Shown here: in pieces, positions 12,163 through 23,846 of the stretch
Numbering within the stretch: position 1 is the first letter of the stretch
Layout of the letters: every line of letters begins with the position of its first letter
From: Sinotaia quadrata
Taxonomy: Eukaryota > Mollusca > Gastropoda > Architaenioglossa > Viviparidae
Assembly (NCBI GenBank): GCA_028829895.1
Contig: CM054179.1
Span: 48,183,891-48,247,890 of the forward strand
Reading direction: 5' to 3'
DNA: 64,000 nucleotides
Made by a program: the position numbers and the translations under genes
Notes under the pieces: generated by a model
Databases searched by the model: none
What the model was told of the DNA's origin: nothing
The model's input: the letters and a program-made list of their open reading frames with translations, nothing else

Positions 12163-12780
12163 TTTGAGATGAGCAATAGCAAATCCCGCAACTTCACACA
12201 CAATGTATACAGTGTGATTAGGTGTCACATGTACATTTCTCATCTCTTTTGGTACAATACATTACTTTTAAACTATTTCATTTATGTACTCAGTCAATAA
12301 TTTTTTGATATTTTTAAATTTAATTTTTGTGTTATTTTCTTTTTAAATATTGCACGCTCATAAAGAAAAACAATATATAAAACAAAATTTGTTGCACAAT
12401 ACACAGACTTGTTTCGTATGCGTTTAATTAAATCAATCTAAGAAGAACTGCTCAATTTACACTGAACTGATCTGTAAAATTAATGTTAATAATCACAATC
12501 TGTACTAGTCGCATAAGTGAAACACCTCAATTTGTACAACATTTAATTAGTACATTTTCCTCTTTTTTGAAACTATGTTTAATATTGTTGCCTCGCCTCA
12601 AGAAATTCATCAGCAAAATGTTTAATAATCACTAAGGAGTTGCGTATTATACTTTATCTGTGTCCAAATTTAAATATTAAAAATGTTTATGCATGTACCT
12701 GAAATAAATTCATTAGCAAGAATTTGTTTAATGAATTAAATTGTTAAGGGCGATAATGCTTTATTGATAGTTTCTATTTG
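12163..12780. other. Unique AT-rich DNA
   Basis: Nothing recognised. Confidence 0.45.
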
Positions 12781-13333
12781 CAGTACTAAAAATGTCCACT
12801 CATGTAAACAAATGTTCACTCTATCATAATGTTATTAAATCATTAGTTCTCTATGACTGTAAATGTAAGGCCAAACTAAAAATGTCCACTCATGTAAACA
12901 AATGTTCACTCTATCATAATGTTATTAAATCACTAGTTCTCTAAGACTGTAAGTGTAAGGCCAAACTAAAAATGTCCACTCATGTAAACAAATGTTCACT
13001 CTATCATAATGTTATTAAATCACTAGTTCTCTAAGACTGTAAGTGTAAGGCCAAACTAAAAATGTCCACTCATGTAAACAAATGTTCACTCTATCATAAT
13101 GTTATTAAATCACTAGTTCTCTAAGACTGTAAGTGTAAGGCCAAACTAAAAATGTCCACTCATGTAAACAAATGTTCACTCTACCATAATGTTATTAAAT
13201 CATTAGTTCTCTATGACTGTAAATGTAAGGCCAAACTAAAAATGTCCACTCATGTAAACAAATGTTCACTCTATCATAATGTTATTAAATCACTAGTTCT
13301 CTAAGACTGTAAGTGTAAGGCCAAACTAAAAAT
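12781..13333. repeat. 90-bp satellite array, 6 copies plus a partial copy
   Basis: Exact 90-bp period with unit starts at 12781, 12871, 12961, 13051, 13141, 13231 and 13321. Two unit types differ at fixed positions: type A has cattagttctctatgactg and type B has cactagttctctaagactg. The order is A B B B A B. The unit carries stops in all frames. Confidence 0.97.
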
Positions 13334-15110
13334 CCATGCTTGTATCTTTGTTATGTATCACTAGCATATAAATAACATATTGATTAATACAAACAACAAA
13401 AATACACAAAAACAGTTTCTAATCAAAAAAGCAGTAATTTTATATACTTTATTATTATTAGTTCTAATTAAGATAATTAGTATTAAAAATAAATATAAAT
13501 AATATTTACAACGTAAAGCTAAACTTGCCTCAAGTGTAAATTTAATTAAAATTGTTTCCATTAGTTTACTACTTACTAATAAAAATTAGGCCAGTATATC
13601 CATAATAGGTAAAATGCACTACCATTAATTTATAGAACAAATTAAAATTATTTACTCTTCAGAATAGTAAGTTTGAGTTTTAAATAGTAGAAGTCTGTAG
13701 CGCTTAACACTTTTTGGTAGGAAGGTTATTTTTATATTTCTGATTTACACTCGTAACCATAAGATTTTACTAAAATATAAACACTACAGATATTGATTTT
13801 GCATTTTAATTTTATGATTTCTATTGAATTTTATCTCCAGATAAAAGTTATGACTTTTATGAAGAGAGGTTATGACAAGAGACTTCTGCTTAACTTTTAT
13901 TTGTTGATAGCATTATAGGACTGAAACCAGCCATTTTCCCCAAACATTGTCTGAGAAAAAGTTTCTGTGTATAATCCTTAATTTATATATAAATTTAACT
14001 CCATTGCAATACTTTTTGTAATTTAAAGTAGTGCATCATACTTGATTTATTTATTTATTTTATATTTATACTGTTGAAAATTTTATTATGTCCATAGTTA
14101 TGTATTTTAAAAAAATATATAATTTGTATGTTTTGGTTAATTTATGCATATATTTCATTAAGTTGTAAGTATATTATTATATTAATAATTATTTGTAACT
14201 TATCACAAATTTAATGTATACATTTTGTCAAATTGACAGTAAATATATTTCATAAGAACATGACCAAACTAAAATTCCTAACTTTGCTTAAAAAGAGACA
14301 TTAAATGTTTATATAGCGAAAGTTATCAGTTATTCAGCAGCCTAAAGTGTCTAACCCCACAGTCTAAGTAATAAATCTATTTGAAAGCATTCAAGTATTA
14401 TAGTTTAAAATCAGAGAGGTTAATCTGATAGTTGCCTATCTATCGTCTGTTTATACTGAAATTGATTTCAACCCGTGTTGTCATTAAGTCCGAATGTGTC
14501 CTGAAGAATTGTTCCCACTCTGTTTCAGCAAAGTAGAATTGATAAGGAGCTAATCCTTCTTTTATATTAGATTTGAAATATATTTGATGATTCATTATCA
14601 CTTACACTTTGTCTTGACTTTAACTATGCTGCTCGTCACACCTTTCTTCGTATTTTCTCTCATTTGACGTCAGAAGGTTACGCGTTTCTAAGACGCCCGA
14701 AAACTTGTATTCGGCAAAGTCAGTAAAGAAAAATATATTTAATTCACAAAATGTATTTATCGTTCATTCCTAGCTGAATGATTATAATTTATTGAAATAA
14801 TAATTTTCGTTTTAAAATTTTACGAAAAAATGCTTCGAAGCATTATTCAATAGAGTTAATGACATAAAAATAATTCATATATTTTTTTTGTAATAACTGA
14901 TTTTAACAGAGGACAGTTCACTCAATAATACTTACAACTCTGACGGTATAACACAGCATTGTATATGTTATACACAAGCTAGTATGTCCAAGACTGAATG
15001 AAAGTTGATTAATTTTAAAACATAATAATTTTCTCTCAATTTTAATTGTTGTGCTTATCACTTGAAATATAAATAAAATCCGTTATTGGGCGCGTTTGAC
15101 ATATTTGGAG
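13334..15110. other. Very AT-rich unique DNA
   Basis: No gene, repeat array or RNA recognised in about 1.8 kb. Short CpG-containing words occur near 14655-14700 (tgacgtcagaag, ttacgcg). Confidence 0.5.
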
Positions 15111-15230
15111 GATCTTGAGTCCGAACGCATTTAACATACAATAATTAACATCATATATATTTCAGATAAAGATCTTGAGTCAGAACTCATTTAACATACA
15201 ATAAGTAACATCATATATATTTCAGATAAA
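15111..15230. repeat. 60-bp tandem duplication
   Basis: Segment starting gatcttgagt at 15111 is repeated at 15171 with few changes. Confidence 0.95.
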
Positions 15231-15309
15231 GACATCCGACAGTAACCTAAGTCCAGCTCTACTCGATATCTAGTTTTAGAGAACTCACATTACTCAACAT
15301 TATAATTGA

Positions 15310-15497
15310 CAGCGTTTCTTACGTCACGTGGACCTCTTACATTTCTACGCAAGGACGTGTCTTGCTACGTCACGTGTGTCTCTTACACCTGAGTGTAAGG
15401 ACGTGTCTTGCTTCGTCAGGTGGACCTGTTACACCTGAGTGCAAGAAAGTGTTTTGCTACGTCACGTCAATCTCTTACACCTGTATGCAAGGACATA
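15310..15497. repeat. 46-47-bp minisatellite with CRE/E-box cores, 4 copies
   Basis: Units contain cttacacctgagtgtaagga and a core acgtcacgtg, intact at 15321-15330 and 15367-15376. The later units carry variants, with acgtcacgt intact at 15459-15467. The core joins a cAMP-response-element half site (ACGTCA) and an E box (CACGTG). Confidence 0.9.
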
Positions 15498-17446
15498 TTG
15501 TGTTCATGAACTTTTTCATTGGTATAATTCCAATCTTACATTAGAAAACATTCCCTATCTAATCTGAAAGTGAGAAAAGCTTAATAATAAAGTGACAGTT
15601 ATTATATAGTAACACAACCCCACAGATAGATAAATGGGTGGATGGATGGATAGATGGAGAAAGAGAGAGAGAGAAAGACGATTCAAGAACAATCATATCA
15701 GTCAATACCATCAATAATCATCACACTGATAAAACAGTCCTGTTTCAAAGTATCTTTACTACCAAAACACAGTCTCTTTCGTTCTACAGACCACAATATA
15801 CCGTAAATGATTTAATAAATATTAGCATTTTATTGCTAACAATCTTTATTCAAAATAAAGCACTGTTTATTAGTCTGTATTAGACATATTGTCATTATAC
15901 TAATAGAATAAAATTCCAGCAAAGAAATCCTTCATGCTCCTCATTGTGTGTATATGTATTCATTCTTTTAAAATATAATTCAGGATCTTATTTATACTTA
16001 ATGTCTTTAAAGCGTCCTGTTTAGCAAATATACATAATTGATTATACAACCAAACTGTATTTTCTTCTTCACTATTTGGCTGAGTGAAAATAGCTGGGAA
16101 AATGTGTATTCTGACTAAACATTACTTACACTCTGTTATAAATATACAATGTGTAAATACAGCATCTTATAATGAAGAAAAGGGATTGCAAGTCCAGCTG
16201 TTCAGCAATCTGCTTATTAAAACAAAATCTGCAAAAGAAGCAAACAGCATAAATTCTATAACCTCCGCGTAGAAGTATAAAATGAAGAAAATTTGAGTGA
16301 AATGAAATATAAATGTCAAACTTGGCCCGTTTCAGAATTCTGGGTTGTTGTTTTTTAAATTTGTAATGTGTGCGGTTTCTTTCGTAGTTTGACCTACTTT
16401 TTCACTAGTTTGCTTTCTTGTTGATAAATTTTCTTGCTATAATGCACATTCCAAAACGAGTACTAAAAACGTGTACCCCGCAGCAGGTCGATTATTGTTA
16501 CAGATTACTACTTCCAGATCAACATTAATGAATGACTTTGGACTACTGCCTGCGTTCTGCACTACTTCGAATGGTATTTCTTACATTACCAACCCCCTCC
16601 CCTTTCCTTATCAAGTACTGCCACATTCATCATCACGGTTGCCTCTCTTTGAGTGATTGGTGGCCGCCCCTGTTGTTTATCTCTGTCATGGAAGATAGTC
16701 TGTGAGTTTTCTGCCCTTGGCATGTTCACTGAAGGATTTTGTAGGGTGCTCAGTTGTGAAGTGTTTAGAAAACTTTGCCTACTTGATCGTCTTGTAATTA
16801 AAGCAGGCTTTTGTTCATTTCAACATCTAGAACCACTAAAAGAGAAAATTCTTGATGTTTGGATACGATTTTTGGATATATACATAACAGCCATATATAT
16901 ACATACTGTATAAGGACATGTATTAATAATTATCTACATCATCTCTCTTGTTTAGATTTCATTTGCTTTGTTCAGCTACGTTCCCGTACAGTTCCTTGTA
17001 CTTTTGTTATGGTCAGCTCACTTCTGCTCTATTGCATTAGATTTTGTGACTTTGATAATTATTTTTGAATTAAGAAATGCTATTTACTATCACTTTTGAA
17101 AAGTTGTTTAATATATTTTTTTCTTACGATATATTTCTGCTGAAACTTGGATACACGTTCTTAACTTGTGTATTATTTATGAAGACGTGTGGTTAGTTAT
17201 TTTTTTATTGTATTGCAATTTAATACTTATATAATTAATCACTAGTTTATTTATGTGCCACGTTCTTATGTTACCTACTAAACAGAACAATTTTCTATTC
17301 AAACTAATGTTACAAAACTAATGTTGCAAAACTAATCAGTAATATTGTATACATTTATTTACTTTGTGTTTTTGGTTTTGTTTACAGGTTATATTTTGTA
17401 AAGAAAAAATAAACGAATACCCTCCTCTTCAAATGCAACACCCCAG
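15498..17446. other. Unique AT-rich DNA
   Basis: No gene recognised. Short GATG/GATA and GAGA runs lie at 15630-15675. Several frames of 60-90 codons exist on the plus strand without any recognisable domain or codon preference. Confidence 0.45.
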
Positions 17447-17630
17447 AAAAGATTCGTTAATGTTAAAGAGGCACCAGTCGAGAAAACATTCGTTAATGTT
17501 AAAGAGGAACCAGTCAAGATAACATTCGTTAATGTTAAAGAGGAACCAGTCGAGATAACATTCGTTAATGTTAAAGAGGAACCAGTCGAAAAAACATTCG
17601 TTAATGTTAAAGAGGAACCAGTCGAGATAT
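17447..17630. repeat. 36-bp minisatellite, 5 copies
   Basis: Unit contains cattcgttaatgttaaagag then gaaccagtcgag. Copies differ at only a few positions, several of which change residues in the plus-strand frame (A/E, K/E, I/K). Confidence 0.95.
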
Positions 17631-17695
17631 TTTTTCCATCAGCAAGAATATCATTGTCTCTTGTGTCAACATATGACGTAGGTGAAAGTTTATAA
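17447..17695 (+). CDS. Candidate exon encoding five 12-residue repeats with SUMO-type VKEE motifs
   Basis: A possible terminal or internal exon; function unknown. A good 3' splice site (pyrimidine-rich ccctcctcttc, then caacaccccag) ends at 17446. From there one frame stays open for 82 codons to a TAA at 17693. Residues 1-60 are five copies of a 12-residue unit, typically TFVNVKEEPVEI; the first copy has VKEA instead of VKEE. Residues 61-82 are IFFPSARISLSLVSTYDVGESL. VKEE fits the SUMO consensus (hydrophobic-K-x-E), and VKEEPV-like strings are common in the N-terminal, disordered parts of animal zinc-finger and related nuclear proteins. A donor-like gtgaaa lies at 17682, so the exon could also end there. 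Caution: the 36-bp unit keeps frames open automatically, the other two plus frames have a stop in each unit, and the minus strand is open too. No partner exon was found. Confidence 0.28.
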   Translation, partial: KRFVNVKEAPVEKTFVNVKEEPVKITFVNVKEEPVEITFVNVKEEPVEKTFVNVKEEPVEIFFPSARISLSLVSTYDVGESL

Positions 17696-18219
17696 ATTAT
17701 TATTTTATTTATGTCCCTTTGTAAATATATGTGGTTATTATATGTGTGTGCATACAATCTTATGTAAATTGATATGTCGCAGATGGATTCACAATATGTT
17801 TTAATTTCATGTCAATGTTAGTAATATGTTTCAGTAATTAATATTAAGACCTTGGGTTTTATGTGTAATTATTGTAAAGGCTCTTTAAATTTAATAAGAT
17901 TGGCTGATGAATCTTCATCTTAAATATTTTTAGAAATAACTTTTCAGGTTGAAATTCGAAAAGTTTGAGAAGAGTGTTTGTTGTGTGCTTATATGTACGT
18001 ATGTGTGTGTGTAAGCAACATTTATTCTTTGTGGCTTATATTCTGTATACGTCTACTTCCATTTAATCGATTTTTAAGCGTCTTGCAAATATTAATGAAA
18101 TAACTGAATTGTGTATTTATATTGGAATAGATGACAGGTTTTTCTCAAATAACAAATAATATACCTATTGGCACCCAAGTCGTTTCTTCTCCATGATCAG
18201 ACTTACAATTAACACACGG
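17696..18219. other. Unique DNA
   Basis: No feature recognised apart from a short GT-rich run near 18000. Confidence 0.45.
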
Positions 18220-18660
18220 TCAACTTTCACCGGCTTGGGAGCCAGCGCTCGCGTGTTTCTTGTCGTCACAGCGGCGAACAGTAATTGCTAATAGACAGAT
18301 GGATAGATAAATTGATAAACCGCTCAGGTCAGATGACCCTTCTCCATCAAGAATTTCGGCCTGTGGAATATCCTTTTCGCCTTCTGACTGAGGGAAGCGT
18401 CCATTCCGGAGGCGTGTAACGTAAACATCCCGCATAAGCCAGTCCTTTTCTTCAGTCCCTTGCACCCACACAGGAAGTCCGTCTTCACACAGTTAACCGC
18501 TTACCATCTCTCTCCACCCGTCTTATCGCACAGTACCCGGCTGTACAGCAAGTCAAACACGTCTGTCAGTATCATGCTGACATGGGTCTCGTCAACTCAC
18601 TTTGGAAGTCCATCCTGTGCCTCAACAAAGAATGTGTTTATGCACTTGTAAATGTTATTG
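18220..18660 (-). other. Possible coding remnant on the minus strand
   Basis: This GC-richer stretch has several protein-like segments on the minus strand that do not join in one frame. They are NTFFVEAQDGLPK directly before a donor-like gtgagt near 18600, then MILTDVFDLLYSRVLCDKTG (about 18500-18570), then DVYVTRLRNGRFPQSEGEKD (about 18370-18440). They could be pieces of a decayed gene or transposon with introns, or chance. I do not recognise the product. Confidence 0.15.
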
Positions 18661-18877
18661 AATGTGAGGGAAACCACATGTTTATCATGCATGCAATCAC
18701 TCTTCATGAATTAAGTTTGATTTGAATGAAGTCATTGTGTTGACATGTTTTTATTTGTTTTCATACATCGTAATTGTCAGTGTGTGTGTTTATGTGTACA
18801 AGTAATATGAGTATGTGTGCGTATGTTTGTGTGTTTTACAGAGAATGTGTGTATACTAATGTTTGGGGCAAAATGCA

Positions 18878-18882
<5 letters not shown>

Positions 18883-18961
<79 letters not shown>
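18883..18961. repeat. (CA)n microsatellite
   Basis: About 40 uninterrupted CA repeats. Confidence 0.98.
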
Positions 18962-18962
<1 letters not shown>

Positions 18963-19067
18963 CTACTCCATTTAGAAGTTAATTATAGATTTTTTTCAAC
19001 GAAGTAAGTAGATTTGTTACAAACACTTTTTTGAAAAATGCAACAAAGAGAAATGCAGAAAGAAATG

Positions 19068-19071
19068 CACA

Positions 19072-19107
<36 letters not shown>

Positions 19108-19286
19108 AAAAAGAGAGAAAAAAGAAAGAATTGAAGAAAGAAGAAAGAAAGAAAGAATTGAAGAAAGAAATAATTGCAGAAAGAAATGAAGGAAGAAAGA
19201 AATGCAAAAAGCAATGAAGAAAGAAAGAAGGAATGAAAGAAATGCAGAAAGAAAGAAGAAATAAATGCAGAAAGACAGAAAGAAAA

Positions 19287-19342
<56 letters not shown>
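19068..19342. repeat. Polypurine tract: (GAAA)n, degenerate middle, (GA)n
   Basis: Nearly pure purine for about 275 bp: GAAA repeats with interruptions, then about 25 GA repeats. Long purine tracts of this type can form triplex (H-DNA). The minus-strand Phe/Ser-rich frames are by-products. Confidence 0.97.
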
Positions 19343-19345
<3 letters not shown>

Positions 19346-19561
19346 ACATTTGTTACTCCAACCCCACCCCTACTCTCTCTCTTTGTATGGTCAGTTGACT
19401 TTATTTTATTTGGTTAGCATATACGCACTAATTTTTTCCACGTCATTTTCACTGACGTCATTACGCAATAAAACTAGAAAGTGTTAAGAATACGTGAATT
19501 TTCCAGAACCGGCATAGTGGTCCTTAAAAATACCAGAGCTGAATAATCATTTGTCACAACC
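19343..19561. other. Unique DNA
   Basis: Contains tttcactgacgtcattacgc (a perfect TGACGTCA at about 19453) but no gene. Confidence 0.45.
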
Positions 19562-19740
19562 CACCGACGGAGGGTGGTTGAGGGTGTGCGCCAAACTGGT
19601 GTTACCTGTTTCACCCCTTCTGCCAGCCCCCCGCCCTCCATCTCAGACGCACCGCGAGCCTGTGGGGTTCCCCCAGTAGCAAACCAAGACTGAGAATATC
19701 GTGAAGATAAAATGTCTAATGCTGCTACTGGGGGGGGAGA
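19562..19740 (+). mobile_element. Short interspersed repeat, copy B
   Basis: Diverged relative of 10820-11015. It shares cgacggagggtg followed by ttgag, ccgccctcca, gagcctgtggggttccc and a later block around gaagataaaatgtctaatgc. No clear flanking duplication was found. The frame that matches copy A is broken by a stop and a shift, so this copy is not coding. Confidence 0.45.
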
Positions 19741-20502
19741 TAGCGAAAAAAAAAATTGTCATTTTAAAAGAGAATGTATTAATGCTCAAGCAATAATCCC
19801 CTCCTCCCCACAAGATGTTAATTTTACCTCATCAGGAGTAAATACTTTATATTTACCACATTGTTGTAATTTTAATCTATTTTCATACGTTTTCTAAGCT
19901 TTCTAAAAGTTATTTGTTTAACCTTTTCTACTCTCTCAAACATTATTTTAAAGTAAAACTTTCATCACATATTACTGATGTATTTTTCTATTCACTTCAG
20001 ACGCTTTCTTGCTGAGACATTGTTTAATACGACGAGTTTCAACATTTTCTTTGTATTAATTTGTTTTAAAATTAGTAATTGTGTGTTGTTATTATCTGTG
20101 CATGCATTGCAACAATAAAATGTGTGACCTGTAGCTCTTGGATGTATAAATGTGTTTTTTTTAATTCTGTTTATCCGTTTATTGATTAGAACTATCATGA
20201 AAGGACACATTGCCACACTAGAATTCCAGACAAATGCTGTTATTATTAACTAACAACCTACCTCATCCTAGACCATCTATCTGTAACTTGCCTGGGAGGC
20301 CATCATCTGCAATATACAGCTGTTCCAGAATGATCCTCTTATATGAAGCATTGCATTGCAAATTATTTAATTATTGATAGTGCAGAATTACTGGAGTCAT
20401 TATCATCAACCTGTGCTCATTAATAAAGTGAACTTTATGACGCTTTCACATTCGTGGTAGTGTTGTTTACAGAGATGCGATATGTCTATTATATGAGCTT
20501 CA
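19741..20502. other. Unique AT-rich DNA
   Basis: Nothing recognised. Confidence 0.45.
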
Positions 20503-20712
20503 ACTATTGCTTGCCTTGTTTTAACATCTGTAAATATTGCTTGCCTTGTTTTAACATCTGTAACTATTGCTTGCCTTGTTTTAACATCTGTAACTATTGC
20601 TTGCCTTGTTTTAACATCTGTAACTATTGCTTGCCTTGTTTTAACATCTTTAACTATTGCTTGCCTTGTTTTAACATCTTTAACTATTGCTTGCCTTGTT
20701 TTAACATCCTTT
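20503..20712. repeat. 30-bp minisatellite, 7 copies
   Basis: Unit ctattgcttgccttgtttta then acatctgtaa. Later copies switch from ctgtaa to ctttaa. The plus strand is open (NYCLPCFNIC repeats) because 30 is divisible by three. Confidence 0.97.
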
Positions 20713-20834
20713 AGCAGCCACCGGTCTCACTACCCTTTCATTAGATTTTAAATATATGTAGTAGAAGTGAAGTGATTTTCCACACACTCTTACGTATGTT
20801 TAGTTAAATAATCATAGGTTGTGAAGAAATTATT

Positions 20835-21005
20835 GGTTGAACGATTGATTAATTAACTGACTGACTGTTTGATTAATTAAATGACTGGATGATTAACTTC
20901 CTGGATTGATGTTTAATATTCACATTCATTAATTAACTGACTGACTGAAACTGACTGATTGATTAACTGACTGGATAACTGATTGATAGATTGATTGATT
21001 GATTT
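20835..21005. repeat. Degenerate GATT/ACTG-type repeat
   Basis: Irregular repeats of gattgattaattaactgac and related words. Confidence 0.7.
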
Positions 21006-21301
21006 TTAATATTTACGTCTACCCTAGCTGATTGTGTGTGTGTGGTTGATTGTGGATTACACATTACTTTTCACTTTCTTTCTCTCATGTATGTTCTTGA
21101 TTGCAGGATTAACTAACCACTTCCCTGCATATCCTGATATGGGATAAAATTATTAAAACTTGGCCTCTTCCAAATCTGCAATTTCCTTGGCTTATCAAGA
21201 CCTGCCAGACTAATTTGGCAAGGACGTGGATTGGGTGGTCACTTCGACAGTAAATGATGAATGAGCCGACATTACTTTGAGATTCCTTGGCACGACAATA
21301 A

Positions 21302-21655
21302 GCAGAAGAAGTGATCTAGCCTGCGGACATTCTTTCATTCTTTTGTTAAGTAAAAGAGAAGTTAAGCAAAAGAAGTGATCTAGCCTGCGGACATTCTTTC
21401 ATTCTTTTGTTAAGTAAAAGAGAAGTTAAGCAAAAGAAGTGATCTAGCCTGCGGACATTCTTTCATTCTTTTGTTAAGTGAAAAAGAAGTTAAGAAAAAG
21501 AAATGATCTAGCCTGTGGACAATATTCTTTTGTTAAGTAATAAGGAAGCAGAAGAAGTGATCTAGCCTGTGGACAGTCTTTTGTTAAATAAAAAAGAAGC
21601 AGAAGAAGTGGTCTAGCCTGTTGACATTCTTTTATTAAGTAAAAAAGAAAAAAAG
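21302..21655. repeat. 64-bp minisatellite, 3 good and about 3 decayed copies
   Basis: Starts gtgatctagcctgcggacat at 21311, 21375 and 21439 (64-bp spacing), then shortened, mutated copies to about 21640. Confidence 0.93.
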
Positions 21656-22269
21656 ATGAGGATGGTGGTGGTGGTGTCAGAGGAACAAATTATCTGGGAT
21701 GCGTGATAGCCAAGCGTTACCTACTCTTGCAGCCCACTTCAGCCTAGCCTGCTCACTGCTCACTGCTGTCTGCCCAGCTGTGCAGGCCAACACTACATCT
21801 GTTAGTGGCTATACAATGCTAGTCCAGCCGTACTTAGGCAAAAATGGTCGGCGAGCTAGTACGGCCATCCTCGTACTTGGGCAGAAAAGGTTGGCGTGTT
21901 AAGTACGACTATTGCCGTACCTGGGTTAGAAAGAGTTAAATCTAGAAGGGACAAAATGTTTTGCTGACGATAATTATTGCTAATTAACCGTACTTAGTAT
22001 CGACATACACTTCAATGCTGGACTTTATTTATATACAGATGACAGTCGGGTATAGGTGCACTACTAAAGTACATCAGTACCAATGCTGTTATGAGATATT
22101 CATGTAAGCGAAAGGAATAAAATTAAATAGCATCTGAAAACGAGTAAAAAGGCGTGAACTTATTTTAAGATGTTTGAACAAAGTTTTAAGGTTGCCAACA
22201 ATCGATAAATGTGTTGTTTCTTTCGTTGCCTATTGAACACAGTTCTATACTCTCGTTGATCATTGGCAT
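21656..22269. other. Unique DNA with a weak internal repeat
   Basis: A roughly 55-bp motif with cgtacttgggcagaaa is repeated about 2.5 times at 21825-21945. An open frame at 21699-21902 has no recognisable domain. Confidence 0.4.
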
Positions 22270-22291
22270 CGTCACGTCACGTCACGTCACG
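22270..22291. repeat. (CGTCA)4 pentanucleotide run
   Basis: Four consecutive CGTCA units. It matters mainly because each unit is an ACGTCA-type CRE half site. Confidence 0.9.
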
Positions 22292-23149
22292 CATTAGAGT
22301 GGAAAAATACCACTCCTTTATGCGCTGCTCGTTCTTACTGATCATAATTTATAAGTCGTCAGGTATCGATCTTTTAAGATACACTATTATATGTCGTCAG
22401 GTATCAATCTTTTCTGGTGTACCATTATATGGGCGTTATAGTAATTCTTATACCTGGTGAACACTTTGTCGAGTATTATTCTGTTTTTTATTTGCTGTTC
22501 TGGACAAGTTAGTATTCATTTTTTAAAAAAATTTTGGCATGAGCTGGTTTTGATGTCACCTCAAATGTCATTAATGCTGGTTTTTCTGTCTCTTACACGG
22601 CATCCATGGAACTTTTTTACATTAATTTAATGATCATTAGTCATTGATGCAGGTGAATATGTCTTTAGAGGTTTTTGAATACGTACAGTCTATTAATGCT
22701 ATAAATTGCCATAAAGAGGAACTTGCACACACTTAGCAAGCAAATCATTAGCTTCTGGCGCAATTTGCAGGAAGCTATATTCCAGTCTTAGGTTGGCGTG
22801 TTGGGAATGCATTAATGAGTGTGACAGCCAGGGCTGCATTGTGCAATTTTGTTGTTGTTCTTTTTGTTTTCTTGTTTCCTTTCTGTCCTCTAGTTAACTT
22901 TATATCAGTTGGTATTTCTCTCTCACGCACACACACAAACACATACACACACATGACATATTTCTGGTAATGAATTGCGTATTTATTTATGTTTGGCCCT
23001 TGGACTTTTACAGTAATAATACATAAATATCCCACACATATCTTTTTTAAAAAAAATAATCAGTTAGATTGCTTTAGTTTGTTGGTAGGCATATGTATGC
23101 ACTGACGATAACACGCTATCTGTAAATCTTTATAGGTCCGCCTCTGAGA
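22292..23149. other. Unique DNA
   Basis: A 38-bp segment with tcgtcaggtatc is duplicated at about 22350-22430. No gene recognised. Confidence 0.4.
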
Positions 23150-23200
23150 GAGCGTTGACGGGGGACTGATCAACAGCATCGCAATGCCGCGGAACATCAG

Positions 23201-23215
23201 GTTGTCACGGTAACC
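23201..23215. promoter_or_regulatory. RFX X-box-like palindrome in a CpG-containing patch
   Basis: The 15-mer gttgtcacggtaacc reads on the other strand as GTTACC-GT-GACAAC, close to the X-box consensus GTHNYY-AT-RRNAAC bound by RFX factors. It sits in a GC-richer block (23150-23290). A single site can be chance. Confidence 0.3.
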
Positions 23216-23712
23216 CAGAGAGGTTGGTCACAGCCTACGTAATCAGTGATAGTTGACAGATTATCTACAGCTGCTGTGTTATGAATCATCGTCATCGCTT
23301 TATTAAGCGGCAAGTGTATCATTTCAGGAAACCACATGCCACTCTTGGGGTTTTAAGGGATGTGTTCTCTCCTGGGCGTCGTTAGAATGTGAAGAATTAT
23401 GGTTCAAACACCAACAATTCTCCATTAAGTTTCTGCTGTCGACATTGTTTGTCGAATGTTTTTCTTTAAACGTATTTTATTGCTGATCGCTGAAGATTTC
23501 CTATTGTCAAAAGAGTTAAATGAAATAATTAGTACATTGTCATTAAATTTATGTTTTGACTTAGTGTTTTGTTATTTTCGTTTTTAAGCGTTGAATTCGT
23601 TGAAGTGAATTGATAGCAAGGGGATATAATCCGTCATAATGGGAATATCTTTTCAAATATAAAATGACGACTTCAATTCAAGACTAAATGGTCGTACGCA
23701 TGAATATTCAAC

Positions 23713-23768
23713 ACTTCTTTCCTTTCTTTCTTCCTTCCTTCCTTCCTTCTTTCTTTCCTTTCCTTCCT

Positions 23769-23839
<71 letters not shown>

Positions 23840-23846
23840 ATCTTTC
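23713..23846. repeat. (CTTT)n / (CCTT)n microsatellite
   Basis: Polypyrimidine tract of about 134 bp. Confidence 0.98.

Noticed and set aside
18774..19007. His-Thr and Cys-Val repeat proteins (also at 33104-33512, 3622-3870 and 26156-26475)
   Set aside because: Translations of CA/GT microsatellites.
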